This document shows, one piece after another, positions 26,734 through 37,429 of a DNA stretch of 64,000 nt. Within the stretch, counting starts at the first letter, position 1; each line of letters begins with the position of its first letter. A program made the position numbers and the translations under genes. Below the pieces are notes generated by a model, which saw only the letters and a program-made list of their open reading frames with translations, had not been told where the DNA came from and made no database searches. The DNA lies in assembly GCA_021234155.1 (NCBI GenBank), contig JAJEKV010000004.1:10480109-10544108 (forward strand). The letters run 5' to 3'. This stretch comes from Isoetes taiwanensis (taxonomy: Eukaryota > Streptophyta > Lycopodiopsida > Isoetales > Isoetaceae).

Positions 26734-29728
26734 ATGGCTACTGCATCCAAATTTCCTACTCTTCAAGCTTCTGCTCCACGGGATCCGGCTGCTTTTGAGT
26801 CTGTGAGTTTCTTGACTCCCACCTTTTGCGAGGCCCTTGTCGGTCCGAGTCGAGAAGTGGCGGAACGCCAGGCGCTTTACGAATTTTCAAAGTTGGAACT
26901 CCCTGCCCCCAATCCGGAACAATTGAAGCAGTTCGTTGCTCATATCGTCAACAGCCCAGAAGGATATGCTACTGTGGTCGATGGCACCACCATTTTGCTC
27001 ACACAGCCCCTGATTTCTGAGGTATTCCATATTCCTTTGCAACAACCTTCTTTATCTTGGGCTGCCTTACAGGACATAGATGTCACTGAGTTCGGCGCTC
27101 CTGCTTATCAAGCAAACATGCATCGCCTCACCAACATTGCAAAGAGGCACGACACTTTTGTCAAGTTTCTGTGGCGCAAATTGCTTGGGTATTCTATCAA
27201 GAACACCCATATCAATAAGCCGTTCTATAATATGGTGATCACAGCCATCCGCTCCAACCACCATATTGATTGGCCACAGCTGTTGTTCTACCGCCTCCTT
27301 CATGAGGTCGACCGCATTCGGGCTGCCCCCTCCTCTGTCTTTGAAGCCTCAGTGGATGGCCATCTTCAAGCCATCATCCGTCGTTACCTTCCTCCCTCAC
27401 CTTCTGTTTCTCATGCTTCCACTCAGCAGTCCCTTCATTCCCTTCCTCACACTCAGCAAGCTACCCCTTCACACCCTTCTTCTCCTGGTCATGTTCAACA
27501 AAACGCCACGCATGTCACTGTCTCTTCTTCCTCCACTGAAACCGTGCCCTCCTCTTCCCGTCATGTCTCTCAAGCATCTCAGACAAGGCAGCAACAAGGC
27601 CCTGCTCCTCCACATCCTCGCCAGCTTCTGTATCAATACCAGCAGGATGTTCAAGCCGCCGCCCTGAAGCTCCAAGAATCATAGGACGCTCTCATGAATG
27701 GTGTCCAAGCGTCCCTGGAGGCCTCGGATGCCGTTCATCGAGACCTTCAAGTTGCCAACGCACATGTTCAAACTCTCGAGGATAAACTTCAAGAAAAGCA
27801 TGAGGCTCTGTTAGAGGCCCGTGAGGCTCTCAAGACTGCCCAAGATCAAAACAGCCTGCTTGCTGATCAATAGGCTCAGTTGCAAACCTCAATTCAGGAA
27901 TTGCTGGAGCACGTCAAAGCCAAGGATACCCTCTTGAGAGATAAGGAGAAAGACCTTGGGAAACTCAATACCTTGTATACTGAGCTTTCTCAGAATTACC
28001 GCCAACAAGTTCAAGACCTCACAGAGCGTGATACTCGAATCACCTATTTAGAAGCACAGCTGTCCACGCTGACCTCTCAGCTCACGCCTCTCCAAGATCA
28101 GCTTACGGAGGTGTTGATGACGCCGAGATTGCCACGCTGCGCCTCAACACTCCTGGGCAATCCTCTTCACATGCCACGCTTCCTCATAAACGGGTCCGTG
28201 ATCAGTCCCGCCTTCTGTTAGAAAAGGAGAACCGGATCCGTGACCTCGAACAACAGCTACAGCAAGCTGTTCAGTCTGCTGATGCGGCCCAAACCAAACA
28301 AGAAGGCTACATTAACATCGCCCTCAACCTGTCAGTCGACTTCGCTATTCCTTCCAGTTATCTCGATTATGTGGTTGCCCGCCGCCACCTCTTTCTTCTG
28401 AAGTGGTATGCGGCCGATGGTCCAGTTGATGTCCACCTGCGCACTGAGGATTTTCTTCGGATCTGGCCCGACCTCTCCGTTGAAGACAAAGGTTTACTCT
28501 GCGCCCTTTTAGTCTTCGACCTCATTCACTGTGAAGAGCCGGATTTCATCACCTTCAGAGTTGTTCAGCCGATGGCGTACATTTTCCATGACTTCTATCT
28601 GGCTGATACACAGGACAAATTTCGTGATGGGCCACATCAGAACTTTCAGGGTGACTCACAGGTTCAATGGTTGCTCTTAGACAACAACCCCTATCTGTCC
28701 GATCATGATCGGACACACGCTCTTCATCAGGAGTACATGCCTGAACTTGCTCATCATTTACCTCTATGGCAAGCCGAAACGCTGGAACGGGTGCGGAAGA
28801 ATCTTGGGCATCCCGAGGATCTTCCATTTGCCCAAGTTTATATGCAGCATTTGGCCGGCTATAATAAATTGCGTGCCCTTCTGGATAGCAAGACAGTACC
28901 CACGGGCTGGGATAGTCCTCCTGTATATACTCAGCTCTCTACTTCTGAGTGGGATCGGTGGTGCAAAGCTCTTGATCCCGACCTTGTTCGTGCATTCAGG
29001 GAGCAGGCTCAGTAGCCCACGCCCACGGGCATGGCTCCCTCTCCATATGCTTCACTGGGTGTCCCTCCACGCCCCCGGTTTCTCACCTCCGACTGGCGCC
29101 TTCCCTTTTGGACGAAGGTCATGGATGGACACGCTGGGTGGACTCCTCCCCAGATCTCGACGGATCTTCGGTGGGATCCCCGTTTTGTCAGATGCTCTGA
29201 GTGGGAAGATGGTGCCACCTTGGACCACACTGCAAATTGGATCTATATTGCTAATGAGCGTGGTTGGCAACGGCCCGCTGATGCTCTTCATGGCCTGGAT
29301 ACCTTCTTGCAGAATGCCGCCACCTCACCAGACCCTTCCGTTCACCGTCAAGCTGGTTTCTGTGCTGCTCTCAAATGCATCCTGGTAAGCTCTTTAAATC
29401 AACAGCGTCCCATCTTTTACTGCAACCCGAATGCCAGCGTCAGTGCCTTCGGTCTCCAGACCTGCCTTCTCATGGAATGCCAGTTTGTTCCTTCGGAAGC
29501 ACATGCTGCCCTGGAAGACATGGTCCGCTCCAAATTTCTCATTGATGCAGATTCTGCCCTTGGGCTCAACACTCCTGATGCTCTTCAGACACGCCAAGAC
29601 CTCATTGGCAATTATCACAATGGCGCCCGCCCTCATTCCCGTGAGGATCATTTTCAAACTGCTGGATTCCCGCCATCGGAAACGCTTCCTCCTTTTCTTC
29701 ACTCTGAGTGTCGTTTGGTGGGGGGGAG
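26734..29728 (+). pseudogene. Long extra ORF between integrase and 3' LTR (about 990 codons, function unknown)
   Basis: From the ATG at 26734 a coding stretch runs to the polypurine tract, broken by TAG at 27682, 27871 and 29013 and one frameshift between about 28110 and 28230. Three parts are visible. The first (residues 1-220) is globular with many aromatics, resembling plant-transposon domains of Athila/Tat-type ORFs. A Ser/Pro/Gln linker follows. Then come about 180 residues of coiled coil rich in Leu, Gln and Glu. The last part (28230-29728) is a second globular region rich in Trp, His and Asp. No signal peptide or clear transmembrane segment is seen, so it is not an obvious envelope protein. 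Its position is that of the third ORF of Athila/Tat elements. Confidence 0.6.
29716..29728 (+). other. Polypurine tract of the Gypsy element
   Basis: The tract GGTGGGGGGGAG directly precedes the 3' LTR start and would prime plus-strand DNA synthesis. Confidence 0.85.
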
Positions 29729-30322
29729 TGTTAGTCCTGTGCCTCCTGGTACAGGACTATTCATGCATACGACGGACCAAGTCAAGGCCAAGGATCCACA
29801 ACCAGGCACGGGTCAGTCGTCAAAGGCCACGCAGAAGACCAAGCAGACCACGCAGTCAAAGGGCGCGCCTGCCGTCAAAAGAAGGCGCTCAGACAAGTGA
29901 CGGCCCGTCACCGCCTGCGTCAGCGTCAGCGAGATTCCAGGCATTTCAAGAGGCACCGCCAGCATTCCTGCAAATCAGGCCTCCTTCCAGGAGTCGGCAC
30001 CGAAATCAGTCAGAGTGTCTATATTGGGCCAAAGGCCATTGTACTATATATATGAGTAGAGCTAGCGCTCTAGTTTTTAGATGAGTTTTGAGTCTTGTCT
30101 CACATTGGTTTTCTCTCGATTGCGAGAGCTCATGTATCTTCATTGACATCAAGGAAGTTATTCTCATTATTGTGATCTCATTGTTCTCTTTTTGTCCTGT
30201 TCTCTTTTCCTTGTTCTTTTCTTGCAAATCCCGCGTGACATAGTCCCCGGATTCTCCTGTTAGATCCAAGGGTCCTCACAGAGGGATGTCTTGCAGGAGT
30301 TCCCGAACCCAGACCCCAAACA
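29729..30322 (+). repeat. 3' LTR of the Gypsy element (594 bp)
   Basis: It matches the 5' LTR with five substitutions and a 9-bp insertion near 29846 (a tandem slip within AAGACCAAGCAGACC). It ends CCCCAAACA and is followed by the second ATAGG copy. Confidence 0.95.
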
Positions 30323-30748
30323 ATAGGGCCTAACGTGCTGACATGGTTGTCCAAAAGACAGTCTACAGTGTCAATTAGCACTACGGAGGCAGAATTCAAA
30401 GCACTCAGTGTTGGGATGCAGGAATTGTTGTGGCTTAAACATTTGTTGACAGATCTTGAGGTACCTCCATCCTCGGCTGTTATCTTGTGTGACAACACAA
30501 GTACCATCCATCTTGCGAAGGATGCTAAGTACCACCCAAAGAAAAAACACCTTGACACCCACTTGTGTTTTGTCCGTGAGCAGATCCAAATGGGATCTTC
30601 TCAACTTGTTCATTGCTCCTCACAGGATCAGTTTGCTGATGGCTTTACCAAACCATTAGTTGGATCTAAGTTCGTCAATGTGAAGGAGAGCTTGGGCATG
30701 AAGAAATTGCAGCTGAAGGGAGAGAAAGATTACCTTAGTTTCAACTGA
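30323..30748 (+). pseudogene. Copia-2 RNase H, C-terminal part
   Basis: The reading frame resumes right after the Gypsy target duplication. It contains T-W-L-S-K-R-Q, S-T-T-E-A-E-F-K-A-L, C-D-N-T-S-T-I and D-I-type C-terminal Copia RNase H features (H-I/L-D-T-H near 30552), and ends at a TGA at 30746. Joined to 15263-17672 it would complete the domain, so the split is due only to the insertion. Confidence 0.85.
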
Positions 30749-30784
30749 TTTGCTTCTGCTTAGTCAGCAACATTTAAGGGAGAG

Positions 30785-31127
30785 TGTTGGAATATAAATA
30801 TGCTGACTAAGCATAATGAAACAGCAGTGGTTCAGCACTTAGCACACAGGTGCTGAGAAGGTGCTGAAATGTACAGAAGGCAGCACTTTGTCAGCACTGA
30901 GCACCGACCCTAAATCAGTACCGTAATTAGTGGGCGGTGGTTAAACGGTAGACTACTATTCTTAGTCTCACCGGTTGTATATATTAATTATACGTAATGT
31001 ACTATGCAATGCTCAGAAGTAGAGATTGTATTTCCTGTTGCTTTTCTCAATAGATTTGTTCTTGCCTTCTATTCTATCTCTTGAGTCGATCTTGCGGGTT
31101 TGTGCTGGTTTTGCACTAGTTCTATCA
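30785..31127 (+). repeat. 3' LTR of Copia-2 (343 bp)
   Basis: A purine tract (AAGGGAGAG) precedes TGTTGGAATATAAATATG, and the segment ends TTCTATCA. It has several CAGCACT/AGTGCTG repeats near the start and a TATATATTAATTATA element near 30977. The base after it belongs to Copia-3 RT, so this is the true outer edge. Confidence 0.8.
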
Positions 31128-32230
31128 GGTAATATCTTGCATTGTGGAACCTAAAACAATAGAACAAGCCATGTCGGGGCCAGATGCGGAAATGTGGAAG
31201 AAGGCAATGGAAAGTGAATTGGATTCCTTCAAACGCACAGGAACTTATGATTTGGTAGTTCGGCCAAAGGGCAAAAACGTGGTAGGTAGCAGGTGGTTGT
31301 TCAAAACCAAAAGAAATGCTGATGGCTCAATAGAAAGGTACAAGGCTAGGCTAGTTGCGAAGGGATATATGCAGGAAGCAGGAGTATATTACAAAGATAC
31401 ATTCTCGCCCATTGTGAAGTTGACTAGCGTAAGGACTCTGTTGGCCCTGGCAGTACAGCAGAACATGGAGATAGAACATATGGATGTAAAAACCGCTTTT
31501 TTGAATGGAGGAAGAAATATTTATGGAGCAGCCGCAAGGATATGATTAAGGAAAGGACATGGTATGCAAACTAAAGAAAACAATATATGGCTTGAGGCAA
31601 GCATCCAGACAATGGTACTTGTGTATGAACAGATTTTTAGTATCTATCAGATTCAGGAAACTCAAAACAGAGGGCAATCTATACATGTGGAAAGAAAGGG
31701 ATAAATGTTTGATTATGGCATTGTACGTAGATGACTGTGTCATTGTTAGCAATGACAAGGACTGGGTAAATAAATGCAAGATGCTCTTGAAGAGGCGTTT
31801 CCAGATGACAGATGTGGGAGAGCTTAAAAAGCTATTGGGAATGGAGGTTAGAAGAAATCGGTCAAAGGGGGAGTTGTATTTGACACAGGAGTAGTACATT
31901 AAAAAAAATGTTGAGCAGATTCAGGATGGTAGATCGCAATCCTGCCAAAACTCCCATTGCGCCAGGCACGAGAATTAGTAGCAGAATATGCCCCACGTCT
32001 TCGTTGGAGATTCAGGAAATGAAGTCTAAACCCTATCGTGAGTTGGTTGGTAATTTGCTCTATGCTGCAAATTGCACCAGGCCAGACATCACCTATGTCG
32101 TCAACTTGCTCAACAGATTCAATAATAATCCAGGCATACAGCATTGGATAGCTGCTAAACGAGTGTTGGGGTATTTGAAGGGGACAATTAATCATGGCAT
32201 TCATTTCACTCGAAGTGAAAAGGTCGAGCT
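31128..32230 (+). pseudogene. Copia-3 reverse transcriptase, left copy
   Basis: The fragment starts within the linker before RT and reads through W-L-F-K-T-K, A-R-L-V-A-K-G, D-V-K-T-A-F-L-N-G, Y-G-L-R-Q-A-S and the catalytic Y-V-D-D near 31729. Relative to the right copy it lacks 8 bp near 31508, which shifts the frame, and it shares a TAG at 31892. It ends at Y-L-K-G-T...R-S-E-K-V-E-L, where RNase H should begin. Confidence 0.85.
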
Positions 32231-32546
32231 TGTTGAAATCAGCCTGTAATTGTACATGTGGCGTTGATGGGATTGACCCAAATGCACGGCCCTGATCATT
32301 CTGATCGAATCTGAACCGACACAAGGGTAACAGAAAAGGGCGAAAGCGAAACCCCAGAGAGTAGGAACGGAGCTTGGAAGGCATTTGCCAGGATCGATCT
32401 GTCTGCATCAGATCCGAAGGAGGCACAGCATCAGCAGCTCAAGATTGCTTGGGCTATCGGAATAAGAGGTCGGTTGGTTGAAGAGAGAGCCAGCCCATAT
32501 CTTATTGATAGTGTGGACCGAAGCCAGGGACTGCCCAGATTCATCA
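32231..32546 (+). repeat. LTR of Copia-3 (316 bp, complete)
   Basis: It begins TGTTGAAATCAGCC and ends CAGATTCATCA. An initiator-tRNA-Met primer site (TGGTATCAGAGC) follows at 32548-32559 after one spacer base. A truncated second copy, lacking the last ~90 bp, starts at 36406. Confidence 0.8.
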
Positions 32547-32580
32547 GTGGTATCAGAGCAAGGTTAATTGGCAAGCAGGG

Positions 32581-35500
32581 ATGGCGAGCAGATTGGCACT
32601 TACCTATCTGAATAGCACAGAAGTGTTTGATGGAGAAATCGAATTCCAATTGTGGAAGGCCAAGATCATGCATGCACTAAAGGTTGATAAGCTCTGGGAT
32701 CTGGTTGATCCGGAAAGATCAGGGCTGAATGTAAAAGGTAAGAAACCATCCACACCAGTAGCGCTCAAAATATCTGTGAAAACAGAATCAGGAAGCAAAG
32801 AGATAAAGGAGGAAGTTCTAGATGAGGAGAAAGAGGAGAGGGCAAGAGCCATAATCATGGCGAAGCTAAGTGGAGACATAATGCTGGAAATACAGAATTT
32901 ATCAGCAGCGGAGATGTGGATGTATTTGATTGAGAGGTACGAAGAGGTGACCTCTTCCCAAATAGATGTTCTAGAGATGAGAATGCGCACACTGCAGTAT
33001 CAGAAAGGGGATAAGGTAAATGAACTGTTTCAAAAATTCAGAATATTGTTACACGATCTTGAGGGAGCTGGAGCGGCATACTCTGAGCGAACTAAGGTAA
33101 ATGCTGTTGCGCGTGTCTTTCAAAATTCGTTTAAGGATATTGCTAGATTGACAAGGCGCACTGCGAAAACCTTGGATGAGGCAATAGAAACAATAAGGAC
33201 TGAATTAGAACAGGAAGAAGTGGCAGAACAAATCCAGAAGATACAAAGTGAGCAGCGACGAGGAAAAGATCAGCCAGTCGTATTGTATGCAGGTGAGAGA
33301 GGACGAGGCCGTGGAAGAGGCCGAGGCAGGGGGAGCATGACGGGCATACAGTGCTATGGATGTGAGGAATATGGGCATATAAAGGCAGAGTGTCCCAATA
33401 GAGGAAGATGGAACCGAGGGGGAGGATCACGAGGAAGAGGTCGAGCCTCGTGGGTGGCAAGCGTTAGTGGAGAATCTGGCAGTAAAGAGGACAAAAAACC
33501 AGTTGTTGGAGCGCTGACAGATGAGGAGATAAGTAAAAGTAAACCCAATCATGATTATGTAAATGCTTGCAACTCGAAGAAGGCTAACATCTTGACTTTA
33601 GATTCTGGAGCTGAAGTCTCCGTAGTAAATTCTCATGGACTATTAAAAAATGTTAAGTCTAGTGAAAAATCAAGGGCAGTACAGATGGGGAATGGTGCAG
33701 AGCAAACGGTGTCGGGGCGAGGGGAGCTAAAGTTGGCGAGGGGAGCTAAAGTTGTCAATTGGAGAAAAGAATGTTCTTAGAATTCCGGACACATTGTACA
33801 CGCATGGAATGCTATTTAATTTGGCGTCAGTAGCAAACATTGTGGACAATGGTTTTGATTTGTTTTTCCACAAATATGGCTGTAAGTTCATTAAAGATGG
33901 AGTGAAAGTATTTGAAGCACAACGTAATGGGAACTTGTTTCAGACAGATTTAAAATCCATTAACAAAGTTTGCTTGATGGATGATTTGCATTCATGGCAT
34001 TGAGATTAACGCATGCAGGATACAATAATATCAAGATAGCTAAAAAGCATGAATTATTGGAAGATCTGGTATTCAAAGATGAAAATCATAGAATCTGCGA
34101 AGCTTGTATGCTTGGAAAACAAACCAGATTGCCTTTTGAAAATAAAGGAAATCGTGCGTTGGGATTATTAGAACTGATTCATTCTGATGTATGTGGTCCT
34201 ATACAAGTCCAGAGCCTTGGAGGCAAGTCTTAATTTGCCACCTTTATAGATGACTTTAGCAGGCGCACGAAGTGCTATTTTCTTAAAACCAAGGATGAAG
34301 TGTATAAAGCCTTCAAGCTATTCACAGCAGAGGTAGAACGAGAGAAGTCATTGCAAGTGAAGTGCTTAAGATCAGACCTTGGGGGAGAGTATAGATCAGA
34401 TGAATTTAGGAAGTATGGTCAATTGCACGGTATCAAAAGACAGTACACTTGTCGATACACACCCCAGCAGAATGGAGTAGCTGAGCGGAAAAATCGAACC
34501 ATTATGAATGCGGCCAGAAGTATGCTTAAGCATGCGGGCTTACCCAATTATTTGTGGGGAGAAGCAGTTGCAACATCATGTTACATACAAAACAGACTCT
34601 CTACTGTGGCAGTAAGAGCTGTTGTACCAGAAGAAATTTGGACAGGTAAAAGGCAGTCAGTCAGAAGATTTAAGATATGTGGATGTCTAGCATACATGTT
34701 GGTTCCAGAAGAATTGAGGCAAAAACTTGATAGCAGAAGCATTTGCACGTTCCTGGTAGGATATGATGAAGAGACGAACGGATGCAGACTATATGACCCA
34801 ATCACCCGAAGGATCCACATAAGCAGGGACGTTGTGTTTGATGAAACTGTGTTGTATAAAAATAGGAAGGAATTAAACGGCTTGGAAATGAGGGAATGGA
34901 TACCTTTGGAATAGGCAGAAGATAATGAAAGACAGGAGCCTGAAAAGTTCATGGATGTACAGGTACATACTCCTATAGATGTAGGTGATGAGATGGACAT
35001 TGAACCGGATGAAGCACATGAGGTAATAGAGGCCGAAAGTGTGCTTCATGCACCGGAAAGAACACGTGAGGAGGTGCAAGAAGCTATAGATGCTGATAGT
35101 GCACCGAGTGTTGAGCGCGAAGAAGAGCTAGAAGTAGCAGCGGACAGAATTGAGGAAATGCATGCAGCGGAGGAAGAAATTGTTAAGACAAGACCTAGAA
35201 GTCGAAGCCATCGTAGAGAAGTTGAGCGCTTGAGGGCAGAGCTGCCCTTTGACACTGAACTCTATGGCGGAACAAAAAGGGAGCCAAAGCCGAAGGTAAT
35301 ATCTTGCATTGTGGAACCTAAAATAATAGAAGAAGCCATGTCGGGGCCAGATGCGGAAATGTGGAAGAAGGCAATGGAAAGTGAATTGGATTCCTTCAAA
35401 CGCACAGGAACTTATGATTTGGTAGTTCGGCCAAAGGACAAAAACGTGGTAGGTAGCAGGTGGTTGTTCAAAATAAAAAAAAATGCTGATGGCTCAATAG

Positions 35501-36405
35501 AAAGGTACAAGGCTAGGCTAGTTGCGAAGGGATATACGCAGGAAGCAGGAGTAGATTACAAAGATACATTCTCGCCCATTGCGAAGTTGACCAGCGTAAG
35601 GACTCTGTTGGCCCTGGCAGTACAGCAGAACATGGAGATAGAACATATGGATGTAAAAACCGCTTTCCTGAATGGAGATCTGGAGGAAGAAATATTTATG
35701 GAGCAACCGTAAGGATATGAACAAGGAAAGGACATGGTATGCAAACTAAAGAAAACAATATATGGCTTGAGGCAGGCATCCAGACAATGGTACTTGTGTA
35801 TGAACAGATTTTTAGTATCCATCAGATTCAGGAAACTCAAAACAGAGGGCAATCTATACATGTGGAAAGAAAGGGATAAATGTTTGATTATGGCATTGTA
35901 CGTAGATGACTGTGTCATTGTTAGCAATGACAAGGACTGGGTAAATAAATGCAAGATGCTCTTGAAGAGGCGTTTCCAGATGACAGATGTGGGAGAGCTT
36001 AAAAAGCTATTGGGAATGGAGGTTAGAAGAAATCGGTCAAAGGGGGAGTTGTATTTGACACAGGAGTAGTACATTAAAAAAAATGTTGAGCAGATTCAGG
36101 ATGGTAGATTGCAATCCTGCCAAAACTCCCATTGCGCCAGGCACGAGAATTAGTAGCAGAATGTGCCCCACGTCTTCGTTGGAGATTCAGGAAATGAAGT
36201 CTAAACCCTATCGTGAGTTGGTTGGTAGTTTGCACTATGCTGCAAATTGCACCAGGCCAGACATCACCTATGTCGTCAACTTGCTCAACAGATTCAATAA
36301 TAATCCAGGCATACAACATTGTATAGCTGCTAAACGAGTGTTGGGGTATTTGAAGGGGACAATTAATCATGGCATTCGTTTCACTCGAAGTGAAAAGGTC
36401 GAGCT
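32581..36405 (+). pseudogene. Copia-3 gag, protease, integrase and RT, right copy
   Basis: Gag starts at the ATG 32581 and includes one zinc knuckle (C-Y-G-C...Y-G-H...C, near 33352) after a Gly-Arg stretch; the protease D-S-G-A is near 33601. A 19-bp tandem duplication near 33720 shifts the frame. Integrase follows in pieces: H-S-D-V-C-G-P, a TAA at 34231, D-D-F-S-R, R-S-D-L-G-G-E-Y and A-E-R-K-N-R. A TAG at 34912 precedes an acidic linker. RT is as in the left copy, with a TAA at 35710 where the left copy has CAA. Gag resembles Copia-1 gag (shared S-S-Q-I-D-V-L and L-E-G-A-G motifs), so the two are related families. Confidence 0.85.
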
Positions 36406-37134
36406 TGTTGAAATCAGCCTGTAATTGTACATGTGGCGGTGATGGGATTGACCCAAATGCACGGCCCTGACCATTCTGATCGAATCTGAACTGACACAAG
36501 GGTAACAGAAAAGGGCGGAAGCGAAACCCCAAAGAGTAGGAACGGAGCTTGAAAGGCGTTTGCCAGGATCGATCTGTCTGCATCAGATCCGAAGGAGGCA
36601 CAGCATCAGCAGCTCAAGATTGCTTGGGCTATCGGAATATGGGCATATAAAGGCAGAGTGTCCCAATAGAGGAAGATGGAACCGAGGGGGAGGATCACGA
36701 GGAAGAGGTCGAGCCTCGTGGGTGGCAAGCGTTAGTGGAGAATCTGGCAGTAAAGAGGACGGAAAACCAGTTGTTGGAGCGCTGACAGATGAGGAGATAA
36801 GTAAAAGTAAACCCAATCATGATTATGTAAATGCTTGCAACTCGAAGAAGGCTAACATCTTGACTTTAGATTCTGGAGCTGAAGTCTCCATAGTAAATTC
36901 TCATGGACTATTAAAAAATGTTAAGTCTAGTGAAAAATCAAGGGCAGTACAGATGGGGAATGGTGCAGAGCAAACGGTGTCGGGGCGAAGGGAGCTGAAG
37001 TTGTCAATTGGAGAAAAGAATATTCTTAGAATTCCGGACACATTGTACACGCCTGGAATGCTATTTAATTTGGTATCAGTAGCAAACATTGTGGACAATG
37101 GTTTTGATTTGTTTTTCCACAAATATGGCTGTAA
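36406..37134 (+). pseudogene. Truncated Copia-3 LTR fused to gag/protease fragment
   Basis: The LTR runs from 36406 to GGAATA at 36634-36639, then continues as gag from the zinc knuckle (matching 33366 onward). GGAATA occurs in both parents, so the joint has 6-bp microhomology, and about 0.9 kb (LTR end, primer site, gag N-terminus) is missing. Protease D-S-G-A is at about 36869. This copy lacks the 19-bp duplication seen upstream, which identifies the duplication as the derived state. Homology ends at GTAA, 37134. Confidence 0.8.
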
Positions 37135-37317
37135 CACTATGATTTTAGGGTTGGAATCTAGAAGGTCACTAGGGCTTTGCCACATGGCAATGTAAGGCCA
37201 TATACACATGTTTACAAGAACATGTTTTCACGGTACATGCCATCGTAGTCGACATGCACTAGTGACGTGGTAGTATAATATAGGCATTTATATTGTATAT
37301 TATCCTGGAATGTCACA
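37135..37317 (-). mobile_element. LTR-end fragment related to the solo LTR at 21247
   Basis: Read on the minus strand from 37317, this begins TGTGACATTCC and goes on to ATAATATAC...TATATTATACTACCACGTCAC, paralleling the first 56 bp of the solo LTR including its palindromic design. Only about 180 bp remain; the left side is cut at the Copia-3 joint. Confidence 0.45.
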
Positions 37318-37429
37318 ATAATGTTCACTAAATTATAATACAATGATCATGTGACAAGAGATCATGCCTAATAAATGAGAATGTCATGCAAATAGATTAC
37401 AATTTAAATTTCTACCAATAACTAATCCA

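Larger units (their letters stand above)
17678..30322 (+). mobile_element. 12.6-kb Ty3/Gypsy element (Tat/Athila-like) with flanking ATAGG duplication
   Basis: Both LTRs start TGTTAGTCC and end CCCCAAACA. ATAGG occurs immediately outside each (17673-17677 and 30323-30327). The LTRs differ by five substitutions and one 9-bp indel, about 0.9%, so insertion is recent. Order: LTR, tRNA-Asp-like primer site, gag, protease, [solo LTR], RT, RNase H, integrase, an antisense ORF, a long extra ORF, polypurine tract, LTR. Gene order RT before integrase defines Ty3/Gypsy. The Asp primer, no visible chromodomain and a large 3' ORF point to the Tat/Athila side. Every coding block carries stops or frameshifts, so this copy cannot be autonomous. 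Confidence 0.9.
15263..31127 (+). mobile_element. Copia-2: 5'-truncated Ty1/Copia element split by a Gypsy insertion
   Basis: Copia-2 begins inside the GAG-pre-integrase domain, runs through integrase and RT to 17677, is interrupted by the Gypsy element (17678-30322), and resumes at 30323 with the rest of RNase H, the polypurine tract and a 343-bp 3' LTR. Removing the insertion and one ATAGG copy restores the RNase H frame exactly. The 3' LTR abuts internal sequence of Copia-3 at 31128, so Copia-2 probably integrated into a Copia-3 copy whose left side was later deleted. Confidence 0.85.
31128..37134 (+). mobile_element. Copia-3: tandem array of an RNase H-less Copia element
   Basis: Order: RT fragment (31128-32230), complete LTR (32231-32546), primer site, gag, protease, integrase, RT (32581-36405), a second truncated LTR (36406-36639), then gag and protease again (36634-37134). 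The repeated RT and LTR parts are nearly identical and offset by 4,167-4,175 bp. In both copies RT stops at the same base and is followed at once by the LTR's first base, with RNase H and the polypurine tract missing. This is a tandem structure, not two independent insertions. Confidence 0.8.

Noticed and set aside
29031-29900. Lys/Gln-rich C-terminus on the Gypsy third ORF
   Set aside because: Everything after 29728 is the 3' LTR; the same residues appear after the 5' LTR boundary.
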